From the NCBI GenBank assembly GCA_026996935.1, contig JALWJW010000042.1, positions 1-7,673 of the forward strand: a DNA stretch of 7,673 nucleotides, given 5' to 3'. Below, one piece after another: positions 1 to 5,518 of this stretch. Under the pieces are notes generated by a model that was given only the letters and a program-made list of their open reading frames with translations, was not told where the DNA came from and searched no databases. Position 1 is the stretch's first letter. Every line of letters starts with the position of its first letter. Made by a program: the position numbers and the translations under genes. Source of the stretch: Hyphomicrobiales bacterium. Lineage in GTDB: Bacteria > Pseudomonadota > Alphaproteobacteria > Rhizobiales > Aestuariivirgaceae.

Positions 1-694
1 ATGTTGCAAGCAAATAGGCAATAGGATAACCCAATAAAATGGTAAGGAAAGTAATGCCGATACTCATCAGGAAAGTGCGGGCAAACAAAAACTTGTATAT
101 CCGTTGATCTTCCGGTTTCATGACCAGATTGCCGTCTTTATCATATGTCATATCAAGAGCGGACAAATAATAAGATGCCGTAATCGGACTGCTCTCACGT
201 TTAATCAATTGCCAGGTGGCAACATCGCCCCACAATTTGCCAACGAATTTAATCGCAATCATCTTCTCGCGATAAGGGCCTTCTTTCATCCGTTTGATTT
301 TTCTTGGACTGGTGCGAAACAGACTGGCCATGCCGGGTAATTCAAAATTTAACCGTTTGCCGACTTTACCGTTAAGACCTTTTTTCTTGGCCTCCAAAAG
401 TTCAAGCGCCATGGTTTTAAACACTTCTTCGGATGGCAGCTTACCACTTTTTTCGTCCCAGGATTGTAACGCCATCACCGTTTTTGGCAGAATTGAACTC
501 ACCTCGGGGTTCTCAACACTTCGGGTTAGCATGGATGCAATGGGAACAACAAACAGAGCAAAGATAAATGTCAATAATGGCAGCACAAGTAAAAAGGCAT
601 TACGACGTTTGCGCATCAGTGCCTTATGTATACTGACTTTTAGCGGCGTACCGTCAGCGGTTACCAACGGTTCACTTGTTACCGAATTGCTCAT
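1..694 (-). CDS. ABC importer inner-membrane permease, PotB-like, 3' end missing
   Basis: Partial gene: the first 231 codons are present and the reading frame leaves the window at position 1. It should be one of two transmembrane subunits of the importer encoded upstream of it. The ATG at 694 follows GGGAG with a 6-base gap, so the start is well supported. The N-terminal ~30 residues are cytoplasmic and end in a basic stretch (MRKRRN). A first membrane helix spans about residues 32-56. A long hydrophilic segment of about 145 residues (57-200) follows, and a second helix begins near residue 205 with GITFLTILLGYPIAYLLA, which is typical of the start of the binding-protein-dependent permease domain. 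In E. coli PotB the loop between these helices is, from memory, only about 40 residues, so this protein carries an extra domain-sized insert. Family assignment rests on the LGYPIAYLLA helix and the operon context. The EAA loop lies outside the window. A spermidine/putrescine-type substrate is an inference. Confidence 0.85.
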   Translation of the reverse strand, partial: MSNSVTSEPLVTADGTPLKVSIHKALMRKRRNAFLLVLPLLTFIFALFVVPIASMLTRSVENPEVSSILPKTVMALQSWDEKSGKLPSEEVFKTMALELLEAKKKGLNGKVGKRLNFELPGMASLFRTSPRKIKRMKEGPYREKMIAIKFVGKLWGDVATWQLIKRESSPITASYYLSALDMTYDKDGNLVMKPEDQRIYKFLFARTFLMSIGITFLTILLGYPIAYLLAT

Positions 695-699
695 CCCTA

Positions 700-716
700 T
701 CTCCCTGTTTTATTTG
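700..716 (-). promoter_or_regulatory. Ribosome-binding region of the permease gene (copy of the one at 1988-2003)
   Basis: On the minus strand this reads CAAATAAAACAGGGAGA, with GGGAG six bases before the ATG at 694. The same sequence, differing by one inserted A, precedes the solute-binding protein gene at an identical distance from its ATG. It supports the chosen start codon. Confidence 0.75.
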
Positions 717-826
717 AATTGGCTTGAGGCCTGTTTCAAAAAAACATTGTCTTTTGTTATTTGTTTTTTTAGCAACCCGAAAAATCTGGTCGTTAAAAAA
801 GCAAATACATTTCGGCTTTAAGGCGA

Positions 827-846
827 TGGGGAGAAACCTCTCCCCA
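827..846 (-). other. Intercistronic stem-loop after the solute-binding protein gene
   Basis: Arms TGGGGAGA and TCTCCCCA pair perfectly over 8 bp around a 4-base loop, 20 bases downstream of the binding-protein stop. No T-run follows on either strand, so it is not a standard intrinsic terminator. In other binding-protein importer operons, stem-loops at this place protect the upstream mRNA or limit read-through, giving more binding protein than permease. That role is inferred here from position. Confidence 0.65.
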
Positions 847-866
847 CCGACAGATGTGTTTAAAGT

Positions 867-1982
867 TTATTTTGCCAACCAGGCATTAAAGCGTTCATCG
901 AGTGAAGAACGGTTATCTGCCCACCATTCATAGTTGGTAAGAAGTTGTGTTTTTGAGTTGGCAGGGTTTGTCGGCATGTGAGGTTTCATGTCAATGCCAA
1001 GTTTAGCGTGCTTGCCAACCAAAGGCGCTGAAGAATAACGTGCCGGACCATATGAAATGAATTTCGCCTGATCTGCAAGACGTTGAGTGTCTGTCGCAAA
1101 TCTAAGGAATTTCATAACTTCAGCCTGATTTTTGCCACCTTTTGGTACAACCCAGCCATCAAGATCAAACACCTGGTAATCCCACAGCATACCAATTGGT
1201 TGTTTCTTTTCTACGATTGCCGCAAACAAGCGCCCGTTATAGGCAGAAGCCATAACAACTTCACCGTCTGATAGCAATTGTGGGGGTTGAGCGCCTTTTG
1301 TCCACCAGACCACTTGTGATTTAATGGTGTCAAGTTTGGCAAAGGCTTTGTCGATACCTTCTTTAGTGCTCATGACTTCATATAGTTTGTCTTTTGGAAC
1401 ACCAGAGCAAAGCAGTGCCCATTCAATATTATTCACTGGGATTTTTTGCAGCGCACGTTTACCAGGAATTTTTTTCAGATCAAAAACATCACAAACACTT
1501 GTTGGTGCAGTTTTAACTTTGTCGGTGCGATATCCCCAAGTGGTTGAATAAACGATTTGAGGCACAAAACAGTCAGAACCACCAGGATTCAAGGTGCCAG
1601 CAAAGAAATCTTTAGAGGCTGGAGTGCCATCTGGGGCAGGGGCCAAATCTTTGTCTGGGTTAATTTTTATGACCAGGCCATCATCACATGCTGTGATTGC
1701 ATCAGATGCAACCATATCGACCAAATCCCAGGTAACATTCTTTGCTTCAACCTGAGCACGCAATTTAGCCAACGCACCAGAAGCTGAATCATCATCGACG
1801 ATTTTGATATTTGGATGCAACTTCATATAAGGCTTGGAATAAGCATTTTGTTGTGATGCAGTGTAAGCACCGCCCCACGACACGACCGTCAGTGTTGTTT
1901 CGGCACTTGCAGCAGATGCGCCCGCGCTGATTGCGAAAGCCATAGCTGTTAGAGCTGTTGTTTTAGTAAAGAGTTTCTTCAT
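867..1982 (-). CDS. Periplasmic solute-binding protein, PotD/PotF-like (polyamine-type ABC importer)
   Basis: This 371-residue protein should capture the substrate in the periplasm and deliver it to the permease. Residues 1-27 form a Sec signal peptide: a basic MKK start, a hydrophobic core (ALTAMAFAISA), and a likely cleavage after ASA at residue 27. The mature protein opens with LTVVSWGGAY (31-40), the usual first strand of this family. TWDLVDM (84-90) and DLDGWVVPKG (273-282) are further family blocks. Aligning the last block by eye with E. coli PotD puts Asp275 at the polyamine-binding Asp257, while PotD Trp255 becomes Asp273. Four cysteines of the mature protein (99, 138, 164, 192) could form disulfides. 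The frame is also open back to a TTG at 2006, but the ATG at 1982 has GGGAG six bases upstream and gives a clean signal peptide, so I use it. Spermidine/putrescine specificity is not proven; a related cationic or other small solute is possible. Confidence 0.88.
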   Translation of the reverse strand: MKKLFTKTTALTAMAFAISAGASAASAETTLTVVSWGGAYTASQQNAYSKPYMKLHPNIKIVDDDSASGALAKLRAQVEAKNVTWDLVDMVASDAITACDDGLVIKINPDKDLAPAPDGTPASKDFFAGTLNPGGSDCFVPQIVYSTTWGYRTDKVKTAPTSVCDVFDLKKIPGKRALQKIPVNNIEWALLCSGVPKDKLYEVMSTKEGIDKAFAKLDTIKSQVVWWTKGAQPPQLLSDGEVVMASAYNGRLFAAIVEKKQPIGMLWDYQVFDLDGWVVPKGGKNQAEVMKFLRFATDTQRLADQAKFISYGPARYSSAPLVGKHAKLGIDMKPHMPTNPANSKTQLLTNYEWWADNRSSLDERFNAWLAK

Positions 1983-1987
1983 CTCTT

Positions 1988-2003
1988 TCTCCCGTTTTAT
2001 TTG
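1988..2003 (-). promoter_or_regulatory. Ribosome-binding region of the solute-binding protein gene
   Basis: The minus strand reads CAAATAAAACGGGAGA, with GGGAG six bases before the ATG at 1982. It decides the ATG over the in-frame TTG at 2006, which lies upstream of this Shine-Dalgarno sequence. It is nearly identical to the permease ribosome-binding region at 700-716. Confidence 0.75.
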
Positions 2004-2016
2004 CAACTTAAGTTGC
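2003..2016. repeat. Perfect 14-bp palindrome in the binding-protein leader
   Basis: GCAACTTAAGTTGC is its own reverse complement. It directly abuts the ribosome-binding region of the solute-binding protein gene, 21 bases before its ATG. It could be a dimeric regulator site for an internal promoter, or in RNA a short hairpin (GCAAC/GTTGC with a TTAA loop) affecting translation. Neither role is demonstrated. Confidence 0.6.
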
Positions 2017-2108
2017 GTTTTGAAGAGCCTGGATTAAAAACATCCAAACGCCCCGGTTAAAATTACGACCCGTTTTTTGTTTAGGGTTTCGTAAAATATC
2101 TTTTGGTC

Positions 2109-3230
2109 CTAATGAGGGATCGGACCGGTGATCGGATCAAGCGCGCGGCAGTCGGCCGCTTCCCATCCTACTGAAACTTTTGTACCTTCCTGCAAGGAAG
2201 ATTTGCCATGTGCATTAGGAATTTTTACAATAAATTCATCTGAATCAGCAACTTTCATCCGGGTGCGAATGTGGTCACCCAGATAGATCAACTCAACGAT
2301 TTCACCATTGATAATATTGGGAAGCGAGCCTTTTTTGGGATTAATCTGCACACGCTCAGGACGCAGAGACATAGTTGTTTTCTCGCCTATCTCACCAATA
2401 TTGACAGCATTGGCTTTAATCAGCTCTCCCGTTGTGATCTTGACCATGGCATTTTGGTCATCATCAATCGATTCAATAATGCCATTCAATTTGTTGTTTT
2501 CACCAATAAACTGAGCAACGAATGATGTTTCAGGTGCTTCATACAAAACACTTGGCGATGAAATTTGCTGAATAACCCCATCATTGAAAACCGCAATGCG
2601 ATCAGACATCGTCAGAGCTTCGGCCTGATCATGGGTCACATAAACCACAGTAACGCCAAGACTTTCGTGAATATGCTTGATTTCATATTGCATTTGTTCG
2701 CGCAATTGTTTGTCTAACGCGCCAAGTGGCTCATCCATTAAAATCAATTCAGGGTCAAATACAAGAGCACGAGCAACCGCAACCCGCTGTTGTTGACCAC
2801 CTGACAATTGGGCAGGCCGCCGCCCACCCATCTCACCAAGTTCAACCATTTCAAGCGCGCGTTTAACTTTTGCCGCCTGATCGGTTTTGTTCATGCCGCG
2901 TACTTCCAAAGGAAAGGCAAGGTTTTCAGCCACCGTCATATGGGGGAATAAAGCGTAATTCTGAAACACCATGCCGATACCGCGCTTATGTGGCGGCACG
3001 CTGTTAATGGGTTTTCCGTTTAAATAAATTTCACCGTGTGTTGCAGGCTCAAAACCAGCCAGCATCATCAAACATGTGGTTTTGCCAGACCCTGACGGGC
3101 CAAGCATGGTAACAAATTCGCCTTTGGCAATGTCTAGGTTTAGATTTTTAACAACCAGAACTTCGCCGTCATAGCTCTTTTGCACGCCCTCGAACCGAAC
3201 CATAGGTTCGCCACTACCGTTTTGCGACAT
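2109..3230 (-). CDS. potA: ABC importer ATP-binding subunit, PotA-like
   Basis: This 373-residue cytoplasmic ATPase powers the importer. All nucleotide-binding motifs are present: Walker A GPSGSGKT (44-51), Q-loop Gln90, signature LSGGQ (142-146), Walker B LILMDEP (162-168), D-loop LGALD (169-173) and H-loop His200. The segment after about residue 240 carries a regulatory TOBE-type domain including SLRPERVQI, as in the PotA/UgpC/MalK group of importer ATPases. Length matches PotA (about 370-380 residues). The ATG at 3230 has a strong GGGAGGA five bases upstream. It is the first gene of the operon: the binding-protein gene starts 126 bases after its stop, and the permease follows. The putative promoter lies at 3365-3393. 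The symbol reflects PotA-type sequence; actual polyamine transport is inferred, since closely similar ATPases serve other solutes (putrescine, thiamine, iron, opine-type). Confidence 0.93.
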   Translation of the reverse strand: MSQNGSGEPMVRFEGVQKSYDGEVLVVKNLNLDIAKGEFVTMLGPSGSGKTTCLMMLAGFEPATHGEIYLNGKPINSVPPHKRGIGMVFQNYALFPHMTVAENLAFPLEVRGMNKTDQAAKVKRALEMVELGEMGGRRPAQLSGGQQQRVAVARALVFDPELILMDEPLGALDKQLREQMQYEIKHIHESLGVTVVYVTHDQAEALTMSDRIAVFNDGVIQQISSPSVLYEAPETSFVAQFIGENNKLNGIIESIDDDQNAMVKITTGELIKANAVNIGEIGEKTTMSLRPERVQINPKKGSLPNIINGEIVELIYLGDHIRTRMKVADSDEFIVKIPNAHGKSSLQEGTKVSVGWEAADCRALDPITGPIPH

Positions 3231-3364
3231 TCTTCCTCCCTTAGACAGTGTGCCTTGACCACTGCTTTTTTGTTTTTATCAAGCTGGCCAATTGATTTAT
3301 AGCTGAAGTGCCAAAATCCGACGGTTTATTTGTTTTTTGCGTCATAGCTTGTTTGTTAGAAGAA

Positions 3365-3393
3365 AAACTACGCGACAGCGCGCACAAGGTCAA
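3365..3393 (-). promoter_or_regulatory. Putative sigma-70-type promoter of the importer operon
   Basis: On the minus strand TTGACC (3393-3388) and TAGTTT (3370-3365) are separated by exactly 17 bases. The -35 matches 5 of 6 and the -10 matches 3 of 6 consensus bases. Transcription would begin near 3358, giving a leader of about 128 bases before the ATPase ATG. Confidence 0.5.
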
Positions 3394-3558
3394 CCGACAA
3401 GCCTCATTATATCGGTTAAATCTTTGGTCTGATTCAATAAATTATGAGCGTAGGCTTAGACTTTGTGATGAATCTTGATCATAAAAATGAGAAGTAATCT
3501 TTCAATTTCACCTGCAATGTGCTTTGCTGGTCACATGTTTGAAGGTCTTGATGGATGA

Positions 3559-3587
3559 CTAAACGCTTGAGAAGGCTAAACGATTGA
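3559..3587. repeat. Tandem 12-bp direct repeat upstream of moaA
   Basis: CTAAACGCTTGA (3559-3570) and CTAAACGATTGA (3576-3587) match at 11 of 12 bases with a 17-bp period. The second copy runs into the TTGACA hexamer (3584-3589) of the candidate moaA promoter. The arrangement suggests a regulator binding tandem half-sites, but this is inference. Confidence 0.6.
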
Positions 3588-3612
3588 CAGGGGTCAGTGA
3601 AATTGGCTTTGT
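3584..3612 (+). promoter_or_regulatory. Candidate moaA promoter with perfect -35 box
   Basis: TTGACA at 3584-3589 is a perfect -35 hexamer. The sequence at 17-bp spacing (CTTTGT, 3607-3612) is a poor -10, so the promoter is either activator-dependent or placed elsewhere. The leader to the moaA ATG would be about 97 bases. Confidence 0.35.
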
Positions 3613-3715
3613 GAGTATATATTTCTTGTAAGTCATCAAATATAGGGATTTATTGATGCGGATCTGTTTTTCAAAGCAATAAGATTATGCATGAAATAAT
3701 AATTGAGAAATAATA

Positions 3716-4747
3716 ATGGACCATCTTCTAAGTAAAACAGTTGCGCAGAGCACTCCTTTGGTTGATCCCTTTGGCCGTACCGTTGATTATTTGCGCGTAT
3801 CGGTTACTGATCGTTGTGATTTGCGCTGTGTTTATTGCATGTCAGAGGCCATGACTTTCTTGCCGCGTAAAGACCTGCTGACATTAGAAGAGCTTGATCG
3901 TTTATGTTCTGCCTTTGTTGAAAAGGGAACAAAACGCATTCGTTTAACTGGCGGTGAACCATTGGTTCGTCGTGGCATTATGGATTTTATCAAAACCTTC
4001 TCTCGTCATTTAAAATCGGGCGCATTGGATGAACTCACTTTAACCACGAACGGCACCCAACTTTCAAAATACGCTGATCAGCTTGCCGAATATGGTGTGA
4101 GGCGGTTAAATGTTTCACTTGATACATTGCAGGCCAATCGGTTTAAGGACGTAACCCGTTGGGGCGATCTTTCTAAAGTAATGTCTGGTATTGAAGCAGC
4201 GTTAAAAGCTGGATTGAAAATCAAAATCAACATGGTGGCGGTCAAAGGTTTCAATGAAGATGAAATCATACCGATGATGAAATGGTGCCACGATAAAGGC
4301 ATGGACCTGACGATGATCGAAACCATGCCATTGGGCGATGTTGGACAGGATCGCAACGATCAGTTCATTTCAGTTTCCGATATTTCAAAAATGCTGCAAC
4401 AAGATTATACCTTGAGCGATATTCCCTACAAAACAGGCGGCCCGGCACGTTATGTTAAGGTTGAGGAAACTGGTGGCCGCGTTGGCTTTATCACCCCAAT
4501 GACCCATAATTTTTGCGAAAGTTGTAACCGCGTTCGTCTCACTTGCACAGGCACATTATATATGTGCCTTGGTAAAGATGATGCCGCAGACCTTCGTGCC
4601 CCTTTACGTTCCAGCGAAGGGGATGAGCAATTGCATCTTGCCATCGAAGAAGCCATCAGTCGAAAACCCAAAGGTCATGATTTTTTAATTGATCGTGATA
4701 ATAAAAATCCCGCCGTTAAACGTCATATGAGCACCACTGGAGGCTAG
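3716..4747 (+). CDS. moaA: GTP 3',8-cyclase MoaA (molybdenum cofactor biosynthesis, radical SAM)
   Basis: MoaA catalyses the first step of molybdopterin synthesis, converting GTP to 3',8-cyclo-7,8-dihydro-GTP, which MoaC then turns into cyclic pyranopterin monophosphate. The 343-residue protein has both iron-sulfur clusters. The radical SAM site is Cys34, Cys38, Cys41 (CX3CX2C) after YLRVSVTDRC. The C-terminal substrate-binding cluster is Cys267, Cys270, Cys284 (CX2CX13C). RLTGGEPLVRR (76-86) is the SAM-binding GGEP block, and the chain ends in the conserved Gly-Gly (342-343). The N-terminal stretch PLVDPFGRTVDYLRVSVTD resembles alphaproteobacterial MoaA from memory. The ATG at 3716 has only a weak GAG ribosome site, but no better start is seen and the N-terminus fits the family. 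No other Mo-cofactor gene (moaC, moaB, moaDE, moeA) is in the window. A membrane protein gene follows after 5 bases and is probably translationally coupled. Confidence 0.97.
   Translation: MDHLLSKTVAQSTPLVDPFGRTVDYLRVSVTDRCDLRCVYCMSEAMTFLPRKDLLTLEELDRLCSAFVEKGTKRIRLTGGEPLVRRGIMDFIKTFSRHLKSGALDELTLTTNGTQLSKYADQLAEYGVRRLNVSLDTLQANRFKDVTRWGDLSKVMSGIEAALKAGLKIKINMVAVKGFNEDEIIPMMKWCHDKGMDLTMIETMPLGDVGQDRNDQFISVSDISKMLQQDYTLSDIPYKTGGPARYVKVEETGGRVGFITPMTHNFCESCNRVRLTCTGTLYMCLGKDDAADLRAPLRSSEGDEQLHLAIEEAISRKPKGHDFLIDRDNKNPAVKRHMSTTGG
4739..4743 (+). promoter_or_regulatory. Shine-Dalgarno GGAGG inside the last codons of moaA
   Basis: GGAGG lies 9 bases before the TTG at 4753 and is formed by the two terminal glycine codons of moaA (GGA GGC). 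It is the best support for the TTG start of the next gene and implies that its translation is coupled to moaA. Confidence 0.65.
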
Positions 4748-4752
4748 AGGTT

Positions 4753-5412
4753 TTGAACCAGCAGCATTTTTTAAAATTATCGTTCTGGTTAAGCCTTGCT
4801 GCGCTCATATTCTTTGTTCTGGTGACTTCTATCGTAATAATTAATGGTGGTGTTGGCGCGCAGGAACCCTTTGAGTATTTTCAAAAAATTGAACCTTACA
4901 CCGATGCATTAAAGATAGCAGGCCCGGTTTTGCGCCAAGTGTTGTTTTTAGATACCGTGTTCATTCTTTGTTATACAGGGGCGATCGGCTTTGCTGTTGC
5001 TGCATTTTATAATCGTAATCGACCTGTGGCATGGTTTGCCAGTCTTGCGTTAATCGGGCTGGTTGTTCTTGATAATTGGGAAAACGTGATACTCATTCAA
5101 TCGCTTGATTTAGCCGCCCAAGGGGTTAGTCTAACAACAAACCAAATTCTCCATCAAGTGGCAGTATCCTCGGCAAAATGGCTAAGCGCCAGTGCGTTGC
5201 TCTTTTCTATTAGTTTTGTCCTGCCAAATAGCTCTCTGGTGGAAAAATTACTGGTTTGGGGCACGCGGCTTGGCATGGCCATTGGGGTGCCTTTATTCAT
5301 TTATAACCCGCTTGATACGCGCCTTATTGGCACCGCCATTATTGGTCTTTCCATGTCTGGCGGTTTTGTCCTGCTGGCACTGGTTACCAAAGGTCGCTAC
5401 ATTACCCGTTAA
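4753..5412 (+). CDS. Six-helix inner-membrane protein of unknown function
   Basis: I do not recognise this 219-residue protein. Hydrophobic segments suggest about six membrane helices: roughly 9-31, 63-86, 92-115, 142-158, 165-184 and 190-212. A soluble stretch of about 30 residues (32-62) follows the first helix, and another (116-141) follows the third. The third helix carries LDNWENVIL (106-114), with Asp, Trp, Glu and Asn inside a membrane segment, a candidate functional motif. The start is TTG: no in-frame ATG or GTG exists between the moaA end and the first helix, and GGAGG sits 9 bases upstream. Only 5 bases separate it from the moaA stop, so the two are very likely co-transcribed. A Mo-related role is possible but has no sequence support. 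The frame and composition are convincing as a real gene. Confidence 0.82.
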   Translation: MNQQHFLKLSFWLSLAALIFFVLVTSIVIINGGVGAQEPFEYFQKIEPYTDALKIAGPVLRQVLFLDTVFILCYTGAIGFAVAAFYNRNRPVAWFASLALIGLVVLDNWENVILIQSLDLAAQGVSLTTNQILHQVAVSSAKWLSASALLFSISFVLPNSSLVEKLLVWGTRLGMAIGVPLFIYNPLDTRLIGTAIIGLSMSGGFVLLALVTKGRYITR

Positions 5413-5518
5413 GCACGTGCTGTTATTGTTTGATCCAGGTTCTTTGGAGCGGTTGACACTTGCTCGTCTTGTCTTCATTTTAGATTGTCAATACAACACT
5501 CTAAAGGGGAACGATTCG
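5413..5518 (+). other. Gap between the two membrane-protein genes, with promoter
   Basis: This 106-base gap holds the promoter candidate at 5453-5481 and the GGGGA ribosome site at 5506-5510. There is no terminator hairpin, so read-through from moaA is possible. Confidence 0.5.
5453..5481 (+). promoter_or_regulatory. Putative promoter of the second membrane-protein gene
   Basis: A perfect TTGACA (5453-5458) is followed after 17 bases by CATTTT (5476-5481), which matches 3 of 6 bases of the -10 consensus. Transcription would begin near 5488, about 30 bases before the TTG start. It suggests this gene can be expressed separately from moaA. Confidence 0.45.

Larger units (their letters stand above)
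695..866 (-). other. Intercistronic spacer between binding protein and permease genes
   Basis: This 172-base gap lies between the stop of the solute-binding protein gene and the ATG of the permease gene. It is A/T-rich, has no convincing ORF, and holds a strong stem-loop close to the upstream gene (827-846) plus the permease ribosome-binding region (700-716). No clear minus-strand promoter was seen, so the permease is probably read from the upstream promoter. Confidence 0.6.
3231..3715. other. Divergent regulatory region between the importer operon and moaA
   Basis: This 485-base, AT-rich stretch separates divergently transcribed genes and holds no credible ORF (only open frames under 20 codons without good ribosome sites). 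It contains a promoter candidate for the importer (3365-3393), a tandem 12-bp repeat over a perfect TTGACA box (3559-3589), and a weak FNR-like box (3653-3666). I see no molybdenum-cofactor riboswitch pattern, although I cannot run a covariance search. The rest of the stretch shows nothing I can interpret. Confidence 0.7.

Noticed and set aside
1983..2006. TTG start at 2006 for the solute-binding protein
   Set aside because: It sits inside the palindrome and upstream of the Shine-Dalgarno sequence, and would add eight charged residues in front of a clean signal peptide.
2030..2046. Small hairpin TGGAT/ATCCA between ATPase and binding-protein genes
   Set aside because: A 5-bp AT-leaning stem with a 7-base loop and no T-run is too weak to call a terminator.
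3246..3275. Plus-strand hairpin CAGTG/CACTG followed by a T-run, like an intrinsic terminator
   Set aside because: The stem is only 5 bp with a 9-base loop, and no plus-strand gene ends there; the T-run is probably part of the AT-rich importer leader.
3444..3497. 17-codon open frame upstream of moaA
   Set aside because: No ribosome site precedes it and an open frame of this size is expected by chance.
3618..3644. Inverted repeat TATATTT/AAATATA upstream of moaA, considered as a ModE-like site
   Set aside because: It is only A/T, 7 bp per arm with a 13-bp spacer, and lacks the GC bases of known ModE/MopA boxes.
3656..3682. 8-codon open frame in the moaA leader as a possible leader peptide
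   Set aside because: Although GGGA lies upstream, the peptide has no attenuator-like residue run and no alternative hairpins were seen.
3231..3715. Molybdenum-cofactor riboswitch or small RNA before moaA
   Set aside because: No long, GC-supported helices are visible; a covariance-model search would be needed to exclude a divergent one.
5453..5491. Inverted repeat TTGACA/TGTCAA before the second membrane gene
   Set aside because: Six-base arms 27 bp apart are expected by chance; the left arm is better explained as a -35 box.
5192..5518. Long N-terminal extension of the second membrane protein from an ATG at 5192
   Set aside because: It would overlap the preceding gene by about 220 bases in another frame, lacks a ribosome site, and the TTG at 5519 has a good GGGGA at proper spacing.
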